43,607 nucleotides of DNA. Source: an uncultured Neomegalonema sp. Lineage in GTDB: Bacteria; Pseudomonadota; Alphaproteobacteria; Rhodobacterales; Rhodobacteraceae. Location of the stretch: assembly GCA_937958345.1 (NCBI GenBank), contig CALGNW010000005.1:1-43607 (forward strand). Reading direction: 5' to 3'. Below, piece by piece: positions 33,728 to 42,765 of this stretch. Positions within the stretch are counted from its first letter, which is position 1; the number at the start of each line of letters is the position of its first letter. The notes under the pieces are model-generated. The model was not told the origin of the DNA. It saw only the letters and a list, made by a program, of their open reading frames with translations, and ran no database searches. Both the position numbers and the translations under genes were made by a program.

Positions 33728-33922
33728 CTATGTTTCACAAGTGAGGCGCTCGCCGACGATGCAGCCCAAGGCAAGATCAGCGCGCGCTTCGTCGTTCACG
33801 CCCTTGCCGACGCGGTTTGAGTAACGGAAATCAGACTCGGCAAGATAGCGGTGAAGGTGTGCTTCACTGCAATGATGATAGACACCGCACATCCCGCGTT
33901 TGTAGATCGAAAAGAACCCTTC
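33728..33922 (-). pseudogene. IS1595 (ISXO2-like) transposase C-terminal remnant
   Basis: An open stretch of 64 codons plus a TAG stop translates to EGFFSIYKRGMCGVYHHCSE then HLHRYLAESDFRYSNRV and a tail GCIVGERLT. This is the signature C-terminus of ISXO2/IS1595-type transposases (EGFFsiyKRGmkGvYqHcsEaHLHRYLAEFDFRYsNRv). The N-terminal majority and the first catalytic residues are absent: to the right, the frame runs directly into the HxlR-region repeat B at 33924. It is therefore a truncated, dead copy. Confidence 0.8.
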
Positions 33923-33923
33923 G

Positions 33924-33987
33924 GCGGTTTCGGCTCGGCCAGCGGCCTCACGGTATCCATTATGTACCTATCGTCACAATTTGTGCG
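33924..33987. repeat. Direct repeat copy B (HxlR N-terminus and operator)
   Basis: Matches 32743-32806 at 62 of 64 bases. On the minus strand it starts a truncated HxlR N-terminus (MDTVRPLAEPKP) that breaks off into the transposase remnant. It contains CACAATTTGTG at 33975-33985 and lies 62-68 bp before the monooxygenase gene, so it may still serve as that gene's control region. Confidence 0.9.
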
Positions 33988-34054
33988 TACTTGCTTAAAC
34001 CGTATCCGAATGACAGGTCTGGTCAACATTCACGCTGCACAAAGGGCAATGACC

Positions 34055-34342
34055 ATGGCGCTGACAATTCTCGCACAGATCACAGCCGTTCCGGGCAAAG
34101 AAGACCTTGTTCGGGCCGAGTTGCTGAAACTCGTTCCGATTACCCGCGCCGAACAGGGCTGTATCCAATACGACCTGCATGTCGATAACGAAAATCCGGG
34201 CTTCTTCGTCTTTTATGAAAACTGGGAAACCCGCGCGTTGTGGCAAACGCATATGAGCGCGCCGCACCTTGCCGCTTACATGGCGGCGACGGACGGCGCG
34301 GTATCGGATTTCGTTCTCAATGAAATGAGCGCAATCGGCTAG
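34055..34342 (+). CDS. Antibiotic biosynthesis monooxygenase (ABM) domain protein
   Basis: A 95-residue ABM-fold protein: LTILAQITAVPGKEDLVRAELLKLVPITRAEQGCIQYDLHVDNENPGFFVFYENWETRALWQTHMSAPHLAAYM has the EpGc-xyDlh, FvfyEnW and H-x5-HL patterns typical of YgiN/ABM quinol monooxygenases. Start choice lies between ATG 34055 (GGG 9 nt upstream) and ATG 34049. HxlR regulators and such small oxygenases are often divergent neighbours elsewhere, and here copy B of the HxlR operator region lies just upstream. Confidence 0.85.
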   Translation: MALTILAQITAVPGKEDLVRAELLKLVPITRAEQGCIQYDLHVDNENPGFFVFYENWETRALWQTHMSAPHLAAYMAATDGAVSDFVLNEMSAIG

Positions 34343-34385
34343 AATCCCGCGCCATCAAAAACCGGCGCGTATCGCGGAATGTGCC

Positions 34386-35546
34386 CTACCCGCGTTTCAA
34401 CGCCAGCGACGCCATGCGCGATTGCTGATCGGGTGCAAAGCGGTACGCGCCGTGCGGCTGGGCATAATCCAGCAGGTCTTCGGCCCGCACACCAGCACCG
34501 AGGTTATGCACGATCATCGGATTGCCGGTTTTCGGATCGCGCCGGTTGACCACGACACCGATATGCGGCTCGCCGCCGCTCAGACGCCACGTAATCACGT
34601 CGCCGGGCTGATAATCCGACCCCAGCGGAATGGCCGCGCCGACCCGCTCGAAAAACGCCTCCAGATTCACCACGCGGCGGTGGTCGATATTCGGGTCGGC
34701 TTTTTTCAGGCCGTAGATTTTCTTGCTGGGATAGGCGGAAAACGCGCGCTTCATATCCTCGTGGACCATGCTTTGCAGGTCGATGCCGAGGCCGCGGTAA
34801 CTGCGGATGACAACATCGGTACACACGCCCGTATCCTCGGAAACATCTCCCCACGGATAGCCGATTTTCTTATAGGCGGCGACATACGCGACATTCGGGT
34901 TCAGCCGCGACAGCGCGGAATCCGACAGTTGATTGCCGAACGCGGGCGTATGCGCATTGCGCACGCGCGGGGCGGGGGCCGCGATGCTGCGCGCCTCTGA
35001 CGGTTGATAGGCCGCCTTCAGCGCGGCGACATTATAGGTCGTTGAACGGGGTACGCGCGGCGCGTCGGTATCGACCGGATCATCGCGCACCGGCGCCATC
35101 TGGCCCCGGCCCAGCGGTCGGGCCTGTTGCGTAAAGCCGGGCGATGCCAGCGTATAGGCGGGCGCCGCACTGACGGTCCGCTCGGGAACAGCCGCAACCG
35201 TTGCGGCCGGAACCTCGGTATAGGCAACCGCCTGAGTCTGCACCACCACCGGAACCGGAGCCGGAGCAGCAACGGATACAGGCACAGCCGCCACGGCGGT
35301 CGGCGCATCATACGGCCCCAGATCAATATCCTGCGGCACGGGCGCGGCGGCGGTGTTTTGCGGTTCGGGGGCCGCCTCGATAAATTCGGGCAGCGCCACA
35401 GCGCCCGCCGACAATCCTGCGTCCGTCTGCACAACAGGCACAGTGTCAACGGCTGCTGTCTCTACGGGAACAAATGACGGCGTGGCCGCACATCCCGCAA
35501 CGCCAAAACCCAGCGCCAGCGCGCTGACAACACGGATCGGTTTCAT
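34386..35546 (-). CDS. DUF1287 (NlpC/P60-like) lipoprotein
   Basis: A 386-residue protein with a lipoprotein signal (lipobox VAGC at about 17-20) and a Val/Ala/Pro/Thr-rich linker of roughly 140 residues (PVAAVPVSVAAPAPVPVVVQ). The C-terminal DUF1287 domain (about 200-386) has catalytic-type Cys in TGVCTDVVIRSYRGLGIDLQ, DHRRVVNLEAFFERVG, and His in GGEPHIGVVV followed by MIVHNLGAG. The fold is a predicted cysteine hydrolase on the cell envelope. The start ATG 35546 fits the lipoprotein signal; a longer frame 18 codons up does not. The exact substrate is unknown. Confidence 0.85.
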   Translation of the reverse strand: MKPIRVVSALALGFGVAGCAATPSFVPVETAAVDTVPVVQTDAGLSAGAVALPEFIEAAPEPQNTAAAPVPQDIDLGPYDAPTAVAAVPVSVAAPAPVPVVVQTQAVAYTEVPAATVAAVPERTVSAAPAYTLASPGFTQQARPLGRGQMAPVRDDPVDTDAPRVPRSTTYNVAALKAAYQPSEARSIAAPAPRVRNAHTPAFGNQLSDSALSRLNPNVAYVAAYKKIGYPWGDVSEDTGVCTDVVIRSYRGLGIDLQSMVHEDMKRAFSAYPSKKIYGLKKADPNIDHRRVVNLEAFFERVGAAIPLGSDYQPGDVITWRLSGGEPHIGVVVNRRDPKTGNPMIVHNLGAGVRAEDLLDYAQPHGAYRFAPDQQSRMASLALKRG

Positions 35547-35745
35547 GGTTTCGTCCTTTGCCTGCCTGCCCTTTGCGGGGCTTCGGATCAGGCTATACAC
35601 TGAAATCCCTTACAGTTCATCTTTCAGTAGCCATACAAATCAAGAACACGGGCAACACCCTGTCACGTTTTCGCAAGAAACCGCGCAAGCCCTTGGAGCG
35701 GCCCGCCCCGACACCGTAACAAGGAACCAACCGCAGGAGGATTTT

Positions 35746-38049
35746 ATGCGCCGCACCGCCATTCTCGTCTTTTCCCTCATGGCTCTCTCCAACGCCGCCA
35801 TCGCTGATCCTCTGCCCGGCGCACGGCTTGATGCCGATGCACTGGCCCGGATCGCGAATGCGCCGCCGGTCTCGCCGCCCCGCACCCGCTATGTCGATGC
35901 GTCGGGCGCGCCGGTTTATACGAACCGTCTGGTCTTTGAACGCTCGCCCTATCTGCGCCAGCACGCGCATAATCCGGTCAACTGGCGACCGTGGGGGCCG
36001 GAGGCGCTGGCCGAGGCCGAAGCGCGCGGCGTGCAGGTCTTTCTCTCGGTCGGGTATGCGACCTGTCACTGGTGTCACGTGATGGAGGAAGAAAGCTTTG
36101 ACAACGCCGACATCGCCCGCGTGATGAACGAGAATTTCGTGCCGGTCAAAGTCGACCGCGAGACCCTGCCCGACATCGACTCGCAATACATGCTGGCGAC
36201 GCAAATCCTGACGGGGCGCGGCGGCTGGCCGAACAACCTGTTCCTGATGCCCGACGGACAGCCCATCGTTTCAACCAGCTATCAGCCGCCGAATGCGTTT
36301 CTTGATACGCTCACCAATCTCTCGCAGGACTGGCGCAACCCCGAGGGCCGGACCGCGATGGCCGAACAGGCCGCGTCCGTCTCCGAGTTTGTCCGCCTGA
36401 TTGCCGGATCACGCAGCGCCGCGCAGGACATCACCGAGGCGACATTCGAAAAGGCAACGGCGGGCCTGCTCGAAGATCACGACAATTTTCTGGGCGGTTT
36501 CGGCAAGGGGCCGAAATTCCCGAACGAGACAATGATCCGCTATCTGCTCGACCGGTACGAGCGCACGGGCGACCGCAGCGCAGCCGACGCGGCACTGGTG
36601 ACCTTGCGCCATATCGCGGCAGGCGGGATTCACGATCACGTCGGCGGCGGCTTTCACCGCTATGCGGTTGATGTGAACTGGCGCACCCCGCATTTCGAAA
36701 AGATGCTCTATAATCAGGGATTGCTGACGCGCAATTACCTGCAAGCCTATCGCCTGACCAAAGACCCGGTTTTCGAGCGCGCCGCGCGCCGTGCGCTGGA
36801 TTATGTCATCCGCGACATGACCGCCCCCGAGGGCGCGTTCTACGCCGCCGAGGATGCCGTCAGCCCCGTTACAGCGGGCGGCAAAACCGAAGAGGGCGCG
36901 TATTACGCATGGACCTACGACCAGCTCGACGCCGCACTCGGCGGTCAGGCGGACATGATCCGCAGCGCCATCGGCCTCGACCAGCCGCCGACGATACCGG
37001 CAGGCTCGGTTGTGCATGTCAGCCCGGATCGCCCGTCGGATTTTGCTGCGCTTGATCCGGCACTCGAACAAATGCGTCAGGCCCGCGAAGGCCGCCCGCA
37101 TCCGATCATCGACACCAAACTGATTGCGGGCTGGAACGGCCTGATGATCCGCGCACTGGTGGACGGGGCCGAGACACTGAACCAGCCGCGCTATCTTGAT
37201 GCGGCCAAGCGCGCGACCGAATTTGTGACAACCCGCATGCTGTCCCCCAACGGCGATCTTGCCCGCGCATGGGCCTCCGGCCCGCTCGAAGACGGCGCGC
37301 TGCGCGATTATGCGTGGATGGGCCTTGCTCTTGTAGCCCTTGCGGATGCAACGGACGACACGCGCTATCTCGGGCTGGCGCAAAAGATGAGCGACGAGAT
37401 TATCGCGCGCTTTGTCGATGCGCCGAACGCCCCCCTGCGCATGGCGCAACAGGCCGGACCGCTGGGGTCGACGTATGATGTGATCGAGGGATCGACGCCG
37501 ACGGGCAACGCCGCCGCCCTCGAACTTTTCGGCATGCTGTCACGGCGCGGCGAGGACAACGAGGCCGTCGATAATATCCAGCGCGCCGACAACCTGCTGG
37601 GCGCATTGTCCGGCTCCATCGTGCAGGCGCCCGAGGCGAATATCTCGTCGGTGACGGCGGCGGCGGTGTACCGCGACGGCGAGACGGGAACCACCCGTCG
37701 CCTCGGCGGCGGCACGGCAACCGCGCGCCTTGATCTGCAAGGCGACCAACTGACTTTGCATCTCGATTTTGCCCCCGGCTGGCACGCCAATTCGCATCAG
37801 CCGCTGAACCCCGACCTGATCGCAACCGCGCTCAGCGGGTCGGGACTGGGCAGTGTTGCGTATCCCAATCCGAAAATGATCTCGCTCGGATTTCAGGACG
37901 AACCGCTTGCGGTGCTGGAGGATCAGGCGAAAATCAACGCCACCGTCACGCCCGAAACCGAAAGCGCCGAGCTGACAATACAAATCTGCGGAACCGACCG
38001 CTGCCTACCGCCTGAACAACACTTGTTCCGACTGCCCGGCTCGATCTGA
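35746..38049 (+). CDS. Exported DUF255 (YyaL/SSP411-like) protein with DsbD-N-like C-terminus
   Basis: A 767-residue protein with a signal peptide (MRRTAILVFSLMALSNAAIA, about 1-20). The thioredoxin-like DUF255 region follows (about 55-190): ERSPYLRQHAHNPVNWRPWG and SVGYATCHWCHVMEEESF, with the CHWC redox motif. The (alpha/alpha)6 barrel domain (about 230-650) resembles the N-acylglucosamine-2-epimerase-type second half (GGGFHRYAVDVNWRTPHFEKMLYNQG). The last ~110 residues (GDQLTLHLDFAPGWHANSHQP ... IQICGTDRCLPPEQHLF) look like the DsbD/ScsB N-terminal sandwich domain. CAGGAGG lies 5 nt before the ATG. Most YyaL/SSP411 homologues are cytoplasmic or mitochondrial, so export plus the tail is unusual. 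Its reaction is unknown. Confidence 0.85.
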   Translation: MRRTAILVFSLMALSNAAIADPLPGARLDADALARIANAPPVSPPRTRYVDASGAPVYTNRLVFERSPYLRQHAHNPVNWRPWGPEALAEAEARGVQVFLSVGYATCHWCHVMEEESFDNADIARVMNENFVPVKVDRETLPDIDSQYMLATQILTGRGGWPNNLFLMPDGQPIVSTSYQPPNAFLDTLTNLSQDWRNPEGRTAMAEQAASVSEFVRLIAGSRSAAQDITEATFEKATAGLLEDHDNFLGGFGKGPKFPNETMIRYLLDRYERTGDRSAADAALVTLRHIAAGGIHDHVGGGFHRYAVDVNWRTPHFEKMLYNQGLLTRNYLQAYRLTKDPVFERAARRALDYVIRDMTAPEGAFYAAEDAVSPVTAGGKTEEGAYYAWTYDQLDAALGGQADMIRSAIGLDQPPTIPAGSVVHVSPDRPSDFAALDPALEQMRQAREGRPHPIIDTKLIAGWNGLMIRALVDGAETLNQPRYLDAAKRATEFVTTRMLSPNGDLARAWASGPLEDGALRDYAWMGLALVALADATDDTRYLGLAQKMSDEIIARFVDAPNAPLRMAQQAGPLGSTYDVIEGSTPTGNAAALELFGMLSRRGEDNEAVDNIQRADNLLGALSGSIVQAPEANISSVTAAAVYRDGETGTTRRLGGGTATARLDLQGDQLTLHLDFAPGWHANSHQPLNPDLIATALSGSGLGSVAYPNPKMISLGFQDEPLAVLEDQAKINATVTPETESAELTIQICGTDRCLPPEQHLFRLPGSI

Positions 38050-38079
38050 GGGGGTGCGGTTCGTCCCGCGCGGCGCGGC

Positions 38080-39141
38080 CTAACCTGCTGCGTCCGCGCT
38101 GGAGGTCAGAGCGGCGGCGCGGCGCGGGAACAGGCGTGGCATCGGAATCCGCGCCCAGCGTTGTTCCTGTTCGGTCGGAACCCCTGCCGCCTTCATCGCA
38201 TCGATTGACCACGCGCGGCGGTCGCGCAAAATACCGGCATAGAAATCGAGTGCGCCGGGCCGGTTATAAACGCCCCAATGGCACACTTTTCGGGGCGGTC
38301 CGCCGCCAATCACGACACCGCGCACCGACAGCCATTCCTGCAACGCCGGACTGTCGAGTTGCAGATCGAGCCAGCCGTCAAAATCCTCGCCCATGCCGTG
38401 TGACCCGACGCAAATCGGCGTCACGCCCTTGATCTTTGGCGCGAAGCGTTCGACCAGCACATCGAAAAAATCATTCTCCCGCGCGACCACGCTGTAAATC
38501 TCGGGCTTGCGCGCAGGGGCGGCGAGATCAATCGCCTGCATCGTGTCGCGGGCCACGCTGACCAGTTCAGCCGGTCCCAGCAGCAGCACGCGCCCGACCC
38601 GCTCCAGCACATCCGTCCGGCCCCGCCGCGCCGCAACACGCAACGCCGTCAGCGCAACACGCGCGCCGAGGCTGTGCACAAAAATGTCGATGTCGCGCGC
38701 CGGATAAGCTTCGGCCAGCATTTCGAGCGTGCGCAGCAGGGCACGCCCCGCCTCGCCCGCCTCCTGATAGGCACGGCAAAACGCGCCCATGCGCTGGTTC
38801 GGACGGCTCGACCATGCGAACCCGACACAAAGGCCGTCGATGCCCCACGGGTCGCGCTCGCGAAACCCGAGGCCGGCGGGCCAGCTTGCGGGCCGTTGCC
38901 AGCGGTCGGCCTCCACACGCTCCGGGTCAAAATGATAAAGGTAATCGTGCGGATTGGCAGCGTTGGGGTCGTAGGGGTCGAATTTATACCCGTGGACCAT
39001 CACGACCAGCGGCTGTGATTTTCGAAGGGCGGGCGCGGCGGCGCGAATGGTGGCAGGCGAAATTTCAGGAGCCTCCGCGCCCAGCGCGGGGTCGAAAACC
39101 AAGGGGCTGCGCCCCGAAACGGCGAGCCTGAGCATCGCCAT
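38080..39141 (-). CDS. Alpha/beta-hydrolase
   Basis: A 353-residue enzyme without a signal peptide. VVMVHGYKFDP marks the oxyanion/HG region, IDIFVHSLGARVALTAL the nucleophile elbow (H-S-L-G, about S158), GPAELVSVARD and GSHGMG follow, with a His near the end (VCHWGVYNRPG). This is an alpha/beta-hydrolase fold similar to DUF900-type esterases, substrate unknown. AGGAGG is well placed before the ATG. It is convergent with the DUF255 gene. Confidence 0.75.
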   Translation of the reverse strand: MAMLRLAVSGRSPLVFDPALGAEAPEISPATIRAAAPALRKSQPLVVMVHGYKFDPYDPNAANPHDYLYHFDPERVEADRWQRPASWPAGLGFRERDPWGIDGLCVGFAWSSRPNQRMGAFCRAYQEAGEAGRALLRTLEMLAEAYPARDIDIFVHSLGARVALTALRVAARRGRTDVLERVGRVLLLGPAELVSVARDTMQAIDLAAPARKPEIYSVVARENDFFDVLVERFAPKIKGVTPICVGSHGMGEDFDGWLDLQLDSPALQEWLSVRGVVIGGGPPRKVCHWGVYNRPGALDFYAGILRDRRAWSIDAMKAAGVPTEQEQRWARIPMPRLFPRRAAALTSSADAAG

Positions 39142-39373
39142 AAGTCACCTCCTGTTTGGCCCGTATCGTACTGCCGGTTCCGCTTTGCCCGGCTTAACCG
39201 GTGTAACGACGATCCCGCGGCGTTGTTCCAACCTGAAACGGCCCTTGACGCGGGCGGTTACACATCTAGCCTTGCACGTATGATCGCGGCGTTTCCGTCG
39301 CTCGTGCTCACATCTTACATCGCTGATGCTCGCGTCATCTGTGCGCATGCTCACATAATGCAGGAAATATTCC

Positions 39374-41701
39374 ATGAAGTTCGGAATCGGACAGTCCGTT
39401 TCGCGTGTCGAAGACCCCCGATTGCTGAAGGGTGCGGGCAATTATGTTGATGACATTACCTTGCCGGATCAGCTTTACGGTATGGTATTTCGCTCGCCCT
39501 ATGCGCATGCACGCCTGATTTCATTGGATATTTCGGACGCTGTTGCCACGGCGGGCGTTCACGCCGTCTATACGGCGGGCGATCACAGATTGCGTGGATT
39601 AGGCGAACTTAAGACTCAAATGCCCGTTAAAAATGCCGACGGAACCGACGGCGCGTATCCCGGCCTGCCCCATCTGGCCGAGGGCATCGTCCGCTATGTT
39701 GGACAACCCGTCGCCTTTATCGTGGCCGACAGCATCCGCGCCGCCAAGGATGCCGCCGATCTGATTATGGCTGATTTCGAGGACTTGCCCGTTGTCGTCG
39801 ACGGCGAGGCGGCTCTGAACAGCGACGCGCCGCAACTGTTCGATGATATTCCCCGCAACCGCGCCTATGATTGGGAGGTCGGAGATAAGGCCGCGACCGA
39901 TGCCGCCTTTGCCGCCGCTGCGCATGTGTCAACGCTGCGGATGGAGAACACGCGGGTGATCGTCAACGCGATGGAACCGCGCGCGATCAACGCGGCCTTT
40001 GCGAACGACCGCTGGGATATTCACGTCTCGACTCAGGGCGCACACGCAATGCGCGGGCAAATTGCAGCCGTGCTGGGCGCGGACCCCCAACAACTGCGCG
40101 TGCGCGTGCCCGATGTCGGCGGCGGGTTCGGCATGAAGCTGATGCTGCATCCCGAATACGGCCTCGCCTGCGCCGCCGCGCGCGATTTAGGCCGCCCTGT
40201 GAAATGGACCGGCGACCGTTCCGAATCCTTCCTCAGCGATCTTCAGGGCCGCGATCTGACCACCTATGCCGAGGCGGCCTGCGATGCAGACGGAAAGATA
40301 CGTGCGATGCGGTTGAGTTCGGTCTCCAACCTCGGAGCGTATCCATCGCGCGCGGGACCGTCTTGTCACACCACATTCTGCGGAGACCTCGCGCCCACGG
40401 TCTATAACATCCCGACGATCCATAACCGTGTGCAGGGTGTCTATACCAACACGACCCCGACCGACGCCTATCGCGGCGCAGGCCGGCCCGAACAGAACTA
40501 TATTATGGAGCGGCTGATCGACCGTGTCGGCGCGGACCTCGGGATTGCGCAGGACGAGATCAGACGCCGCAACCTCGCCACCCCCGATATGATGCCGTGG
40601 ACAACCGCGCTGGGTATCCCGTTCGACAGCGGCGATTTCCCCGGCATTCTGGAGGCAACCGTCGAGCGCGCCGATGTGAAGGGCTTCCCCGCCCGCCGCG
40701 CCGCCGCCGAGGCACGCGGCAAGCTGATGGGCATGGGCGTCGTGTCCTATATGGAGCGCACCGGCGGCGCACCCGAGGAAACAGCGCGTATTGAAATCTT
40801 CCCCGCCAAGGACGGTCAGCCCGACCGCGTTCGGATCGAGGTCGGCACACAGTCCACCGGCCAAGGCCATGAAACCGCGTTCCCGCAACTCGTCCACGCC
40901 AAACTCGGCGTGCCCTATGAGTGTATCGAATGGGTGGCGGGGGATTCCGACAGCCTGCCCCAAGCTGGCGGGACGGGCGGATCACGCTCGGTCATCATGG
41001 CCAGCAAGTCATTTTTTGCCGCCTCGGATGAAGTGATCCGGCTTGCGAAGCCCGGCGCTGCGGATGAGTTGGAAGTCTCAGAAGCGGATCTGGAATTTGA
41101 AATCGAAAACGGCGGGCAATTCCGCGTGGTCGGAACCGACAAAACCGCGACGCTGTTCAGCGCCGTGTCGCGGCTGGAGGGCGGGACGCTGAAAGGCGAG
41201 GCAAAGGTCGGCGGGGGCAGCAAGTCTTTCCCGAACGGATGCCATATCTGCGAGGTTGAGATCACGCCCGAAACCGGCGACGTCAGGCTGACGAAGTATA
41301 CCGTCGTTGACGATTTCGGCACGCTGCTGAACCCGATGCTGGCCATCGGACAGATCGTCGGCGGCGTGGCACAGGGCGTCGGAGAGGCGCTGCACGAAGC
41401 GGCAATTTATGACCCCGAAAGCGGCCAGCCTCTGACAGGATCGTTCATGGATTACCAGATGCCGCGCGCCTACGACCTGCCCGCCATCGACGTCGATTTC
41501 CGTCCGACTTTCTGCACGACAAATCCGCTGGGCGCGAAAGGATGCGGCGAGGCGGGGACTGTCGGCGCGGCGGGCTGTACCGTCATTGCCGTGCTGGATG
41601 CCCTGCGCCCGTTCGGCATTAAAGAGATCGACATGCCCGTCACACCTGCGAAAGTGTGGCGGGCGTTGCAGGGCGCGTCGTACAAAGAGGCAGCGGAATG
41701 A
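39374..41701 (+). CDS. Xanthine dehydrogenase/CO dehydrogenase-type molybdopterin subunit (CoxL form II-like)
   Basis: A 775-residue large subunit with the typical beginning VSRVEDPRLLKGAGNYVDD, GGGFGMKLMLHPEYGLACAA (cofactor loop), AYRGAGRPEQNYIMERLID (about 364, the form II motif rather than the AYRCSFR form I motif of true CO dehydrogenases) and the catalytic Glu in KGCGEAGTVGA (about 725). A 2-hydroxyacid, aldehyde or other hydroxylase role is likely, not CO oxidation. The FAD (CoxM) and FeS (CoxS) subunits are not adjacent, so it is an orphan or uses partners elsewhere. A weak AGGAA precedes the ATG. The lipoprotein gene overlaps its end by 4 nt. Confidence 0.93.
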   Translation: MKFGIGQSVSRVEDPRLLKGAGNYVDDITLPDQLYGMVFRSPYAHARLISLDISDAVATAGVHAVYTAGDHRLRGLGELKTQMPVKNADGTDGAYPGLPHLAEGIVRYVGQPVAFIVADSIRAAKDAADLIMADFEDLPVVVDGEAALNSDAPQLFDDIPRNRAYDWEVGDKAATDAAFAAAAHVSTLRMENTRVIVNAMEPRAINAAFANDRWDIHVSTQGAHAMRGQIAAVLGADPQQLRVRVPDVGGGFGMKLMLHPEYGLACAAARDLGRPVKWTGDRSESFLSDLQGRDLTTYAEAACDADGKIRAMRLSSVSNLGAYPSRAGPSCHTTFCGDLAPTVYNIPTIHNRVQGVYTNTTPTDAYRGAGRPEQNYIMERLIDRVGADLGIAQDEIRRRNLATPDMMPWTTALGIPFDSGDFPGILEATVERADVKGFPARRAAAEARGKLMGMGVVSYMERTGGAPEETARIEIFPAKDGQPDRVRIEVGTQSTGQGHETAFPQLVHAKLGVPYECIEWVAGDSDSLPQAGGTGGSRSVIMASKSFFAASDEVIRLAKPGAADELEVSEADLEFEIENGGQFRVVGTDKTATLFSAVSRLEGGTLKGEAKVGGGSKSFPNGCHICEVEITPETGDVRLTKYTVVDDFGTLLNPMLAIGQIVGGVAQGVGEALHEAAIYDPESGQPLTGSFMDYQMPRAYDLPAIDVDFRPTFCTTNPLGAKGCGEAGTVGAAGCTVIAVLDALRPFGIKEIDMPVTPAKVWRALQGASYKEAAE

Positions 41702-42123
41702 AGCATCTTCTCATCACGATTACAGGCTGCGCCGTGATGGCGGGTTGCGGCGTCGGACCGGCCTTTGAAGATACAAGACCGATGCGCAACACCAATGATA
41801 TGCAGCAACAGACCATTGCGGGCGCGACCTGTACGCGCGGCGAAAAACCGTTCACGCTGATCGTTGACCGCGACGGAACCGCGACAGGCCGCCTGATCGC
41901 GCCGCCGCCGCCCAAGGGCGAAAAGCGCAGGATCATGCCCGAATTTGCCGCTGCGCTGACCCCGATCGACCGCGACACGGTCGAGTTGGTGGTCGCAGAC
42001 GGCATCGTCACGGGCGAGGCCGTGCGCGAGCGCATGACGGCGGTTCTGAAAAACGGCGAGGCCATCCTGCGCGGTGACAGCTTTGACTGCACCGGCATCC
42101 GCGTGCGCCCGGCAGGAGCATAA
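41698..42123 (+). CDS. Small predicted lipoprotein
   Basis: A 141-residue protein with a short signal and lipobox VMAGC (Cys 17), then a hydrophilic domain with a Cys pair (TCTRGEKPF and DSFDCTGIRV) and beta-like alternation. The start overlaps the CoxL-like stop as ATGA, so it is translationally coupled. No family is recognised; the tie to the molybdoenzyme is positional only. Confidence 0.7.
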   Translation: MKHLLITITGCAVMAGCGVGPAFEDTRPMRNTNDMQQQTIAGATCTRGEKPFTLIVDRDGTATGRLIAPPPPKGEKRRIMPEFAAALTPIDRDTVELVVADGIVTGEAVRERMTAVLKNGEAILRGDSFDCTGIRVRPAGA

Positions 42124-42179
42124 TGGCGGCGATTATTGCCGCTGTTACGCAACTCCCGAAAGCGGATCAGCGCAGGCGG

Positions 42180-42536
42180 CTATTTGCGCGCGATGTTCAG
42201 CTTATGCGTGCGAAGCTGTCCGTCGGGCCATACACTCGACTTGCGCGAGGTTGCGACCTTCGCGGCCGCACAATCACAGGGCTTCTCGCCGATTGCGCCC
42301 TCGTGGTGCAACTCCAGCGTCGCCTCATGCGCACCGACGTCCAGCTTTACAAAAACAGGGCCGCGGTCGCTCAAACGATAGGCGCGCTCTGACACCGCAA
42401 CCGCGCTGTCCCCCACGCAATGCGCAAGGCGGCGCGCTTCTTCGGGTGTCCACCCCGACGAGGTCGCACACTCTGTTACCCACGAAATCGCGTCGCTTGA
42501 ATCAAAGCTTTCCGGCAAAAATCGGCAGTCGTTCAT
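42180..42536 (-). CDS. Hypothetical protein, possible degenerate anti-sigma/HATPase-like fold
   Basis: A 118-residue protein. SDAISWVTECATSSGWTPEEARRLAHCVGDSAVAVSERAYRLSDRGPVFVKLDVGAHEATLELHHEG has helix-helix-strand order like the N box region of RsbW-type ATPases, but the expected Asn is replaced (GDSAV), so this is a weak guess. A CDCAA Cys pair lies near the end. Coding on this strand is preferred over the overlapping plus-strand frame (42123-42392) since the latter is basic and featureless. Start: ATG 42536 (MNDCRF); an ATG 5 codons upstream is possible. Confidence 0.45.
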   Translation of the reverse strand: MNDCRFLPESFDSSDAISWVTECATSSGWTPEEARRLAHCVGDSAVAVSERAYRLSDRGPVFVKLDVGAHEATLELHHEGAIGEKPCDCAAAKVATSRKSSVWPDGQLRTHKLNIARK

Positions 42537-42765
42537 AGCCTGTATCCCCATACAGTATTCTCGGACGCCCCCTTTTCAAAACAATGCAAGGCGCGCGCCC
42601 GAAGTCTGATGCCCCAGCAATTTCAGTGTCTCAAGCTTTGCCTTCAATCACGTTAAAAATAAGAGATTTGCATCACATTCTCTTCATTTATCTGGCGGGA
42701 AAAGTCCGCTTGTCAGGCCGTAAGTTGTGGTGCAGCGTGGCGGTCCTTTTTACCCGGAGAGTCCT

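Noticed and set aside
33796..34029. 77-codon minus frame starting with the HxlR N-terminus
   Set aside because: Begins as a duplicated HxlR start but then leaves the HxlR sequence and runs out of frame through the transposase remnant; treated as repeat plus pseudogene.
42123..42392. 89-codon + strand frame following the lipoprotein gene
   Set aside because: Overlaps a better minus-strand gene and has no family signature.
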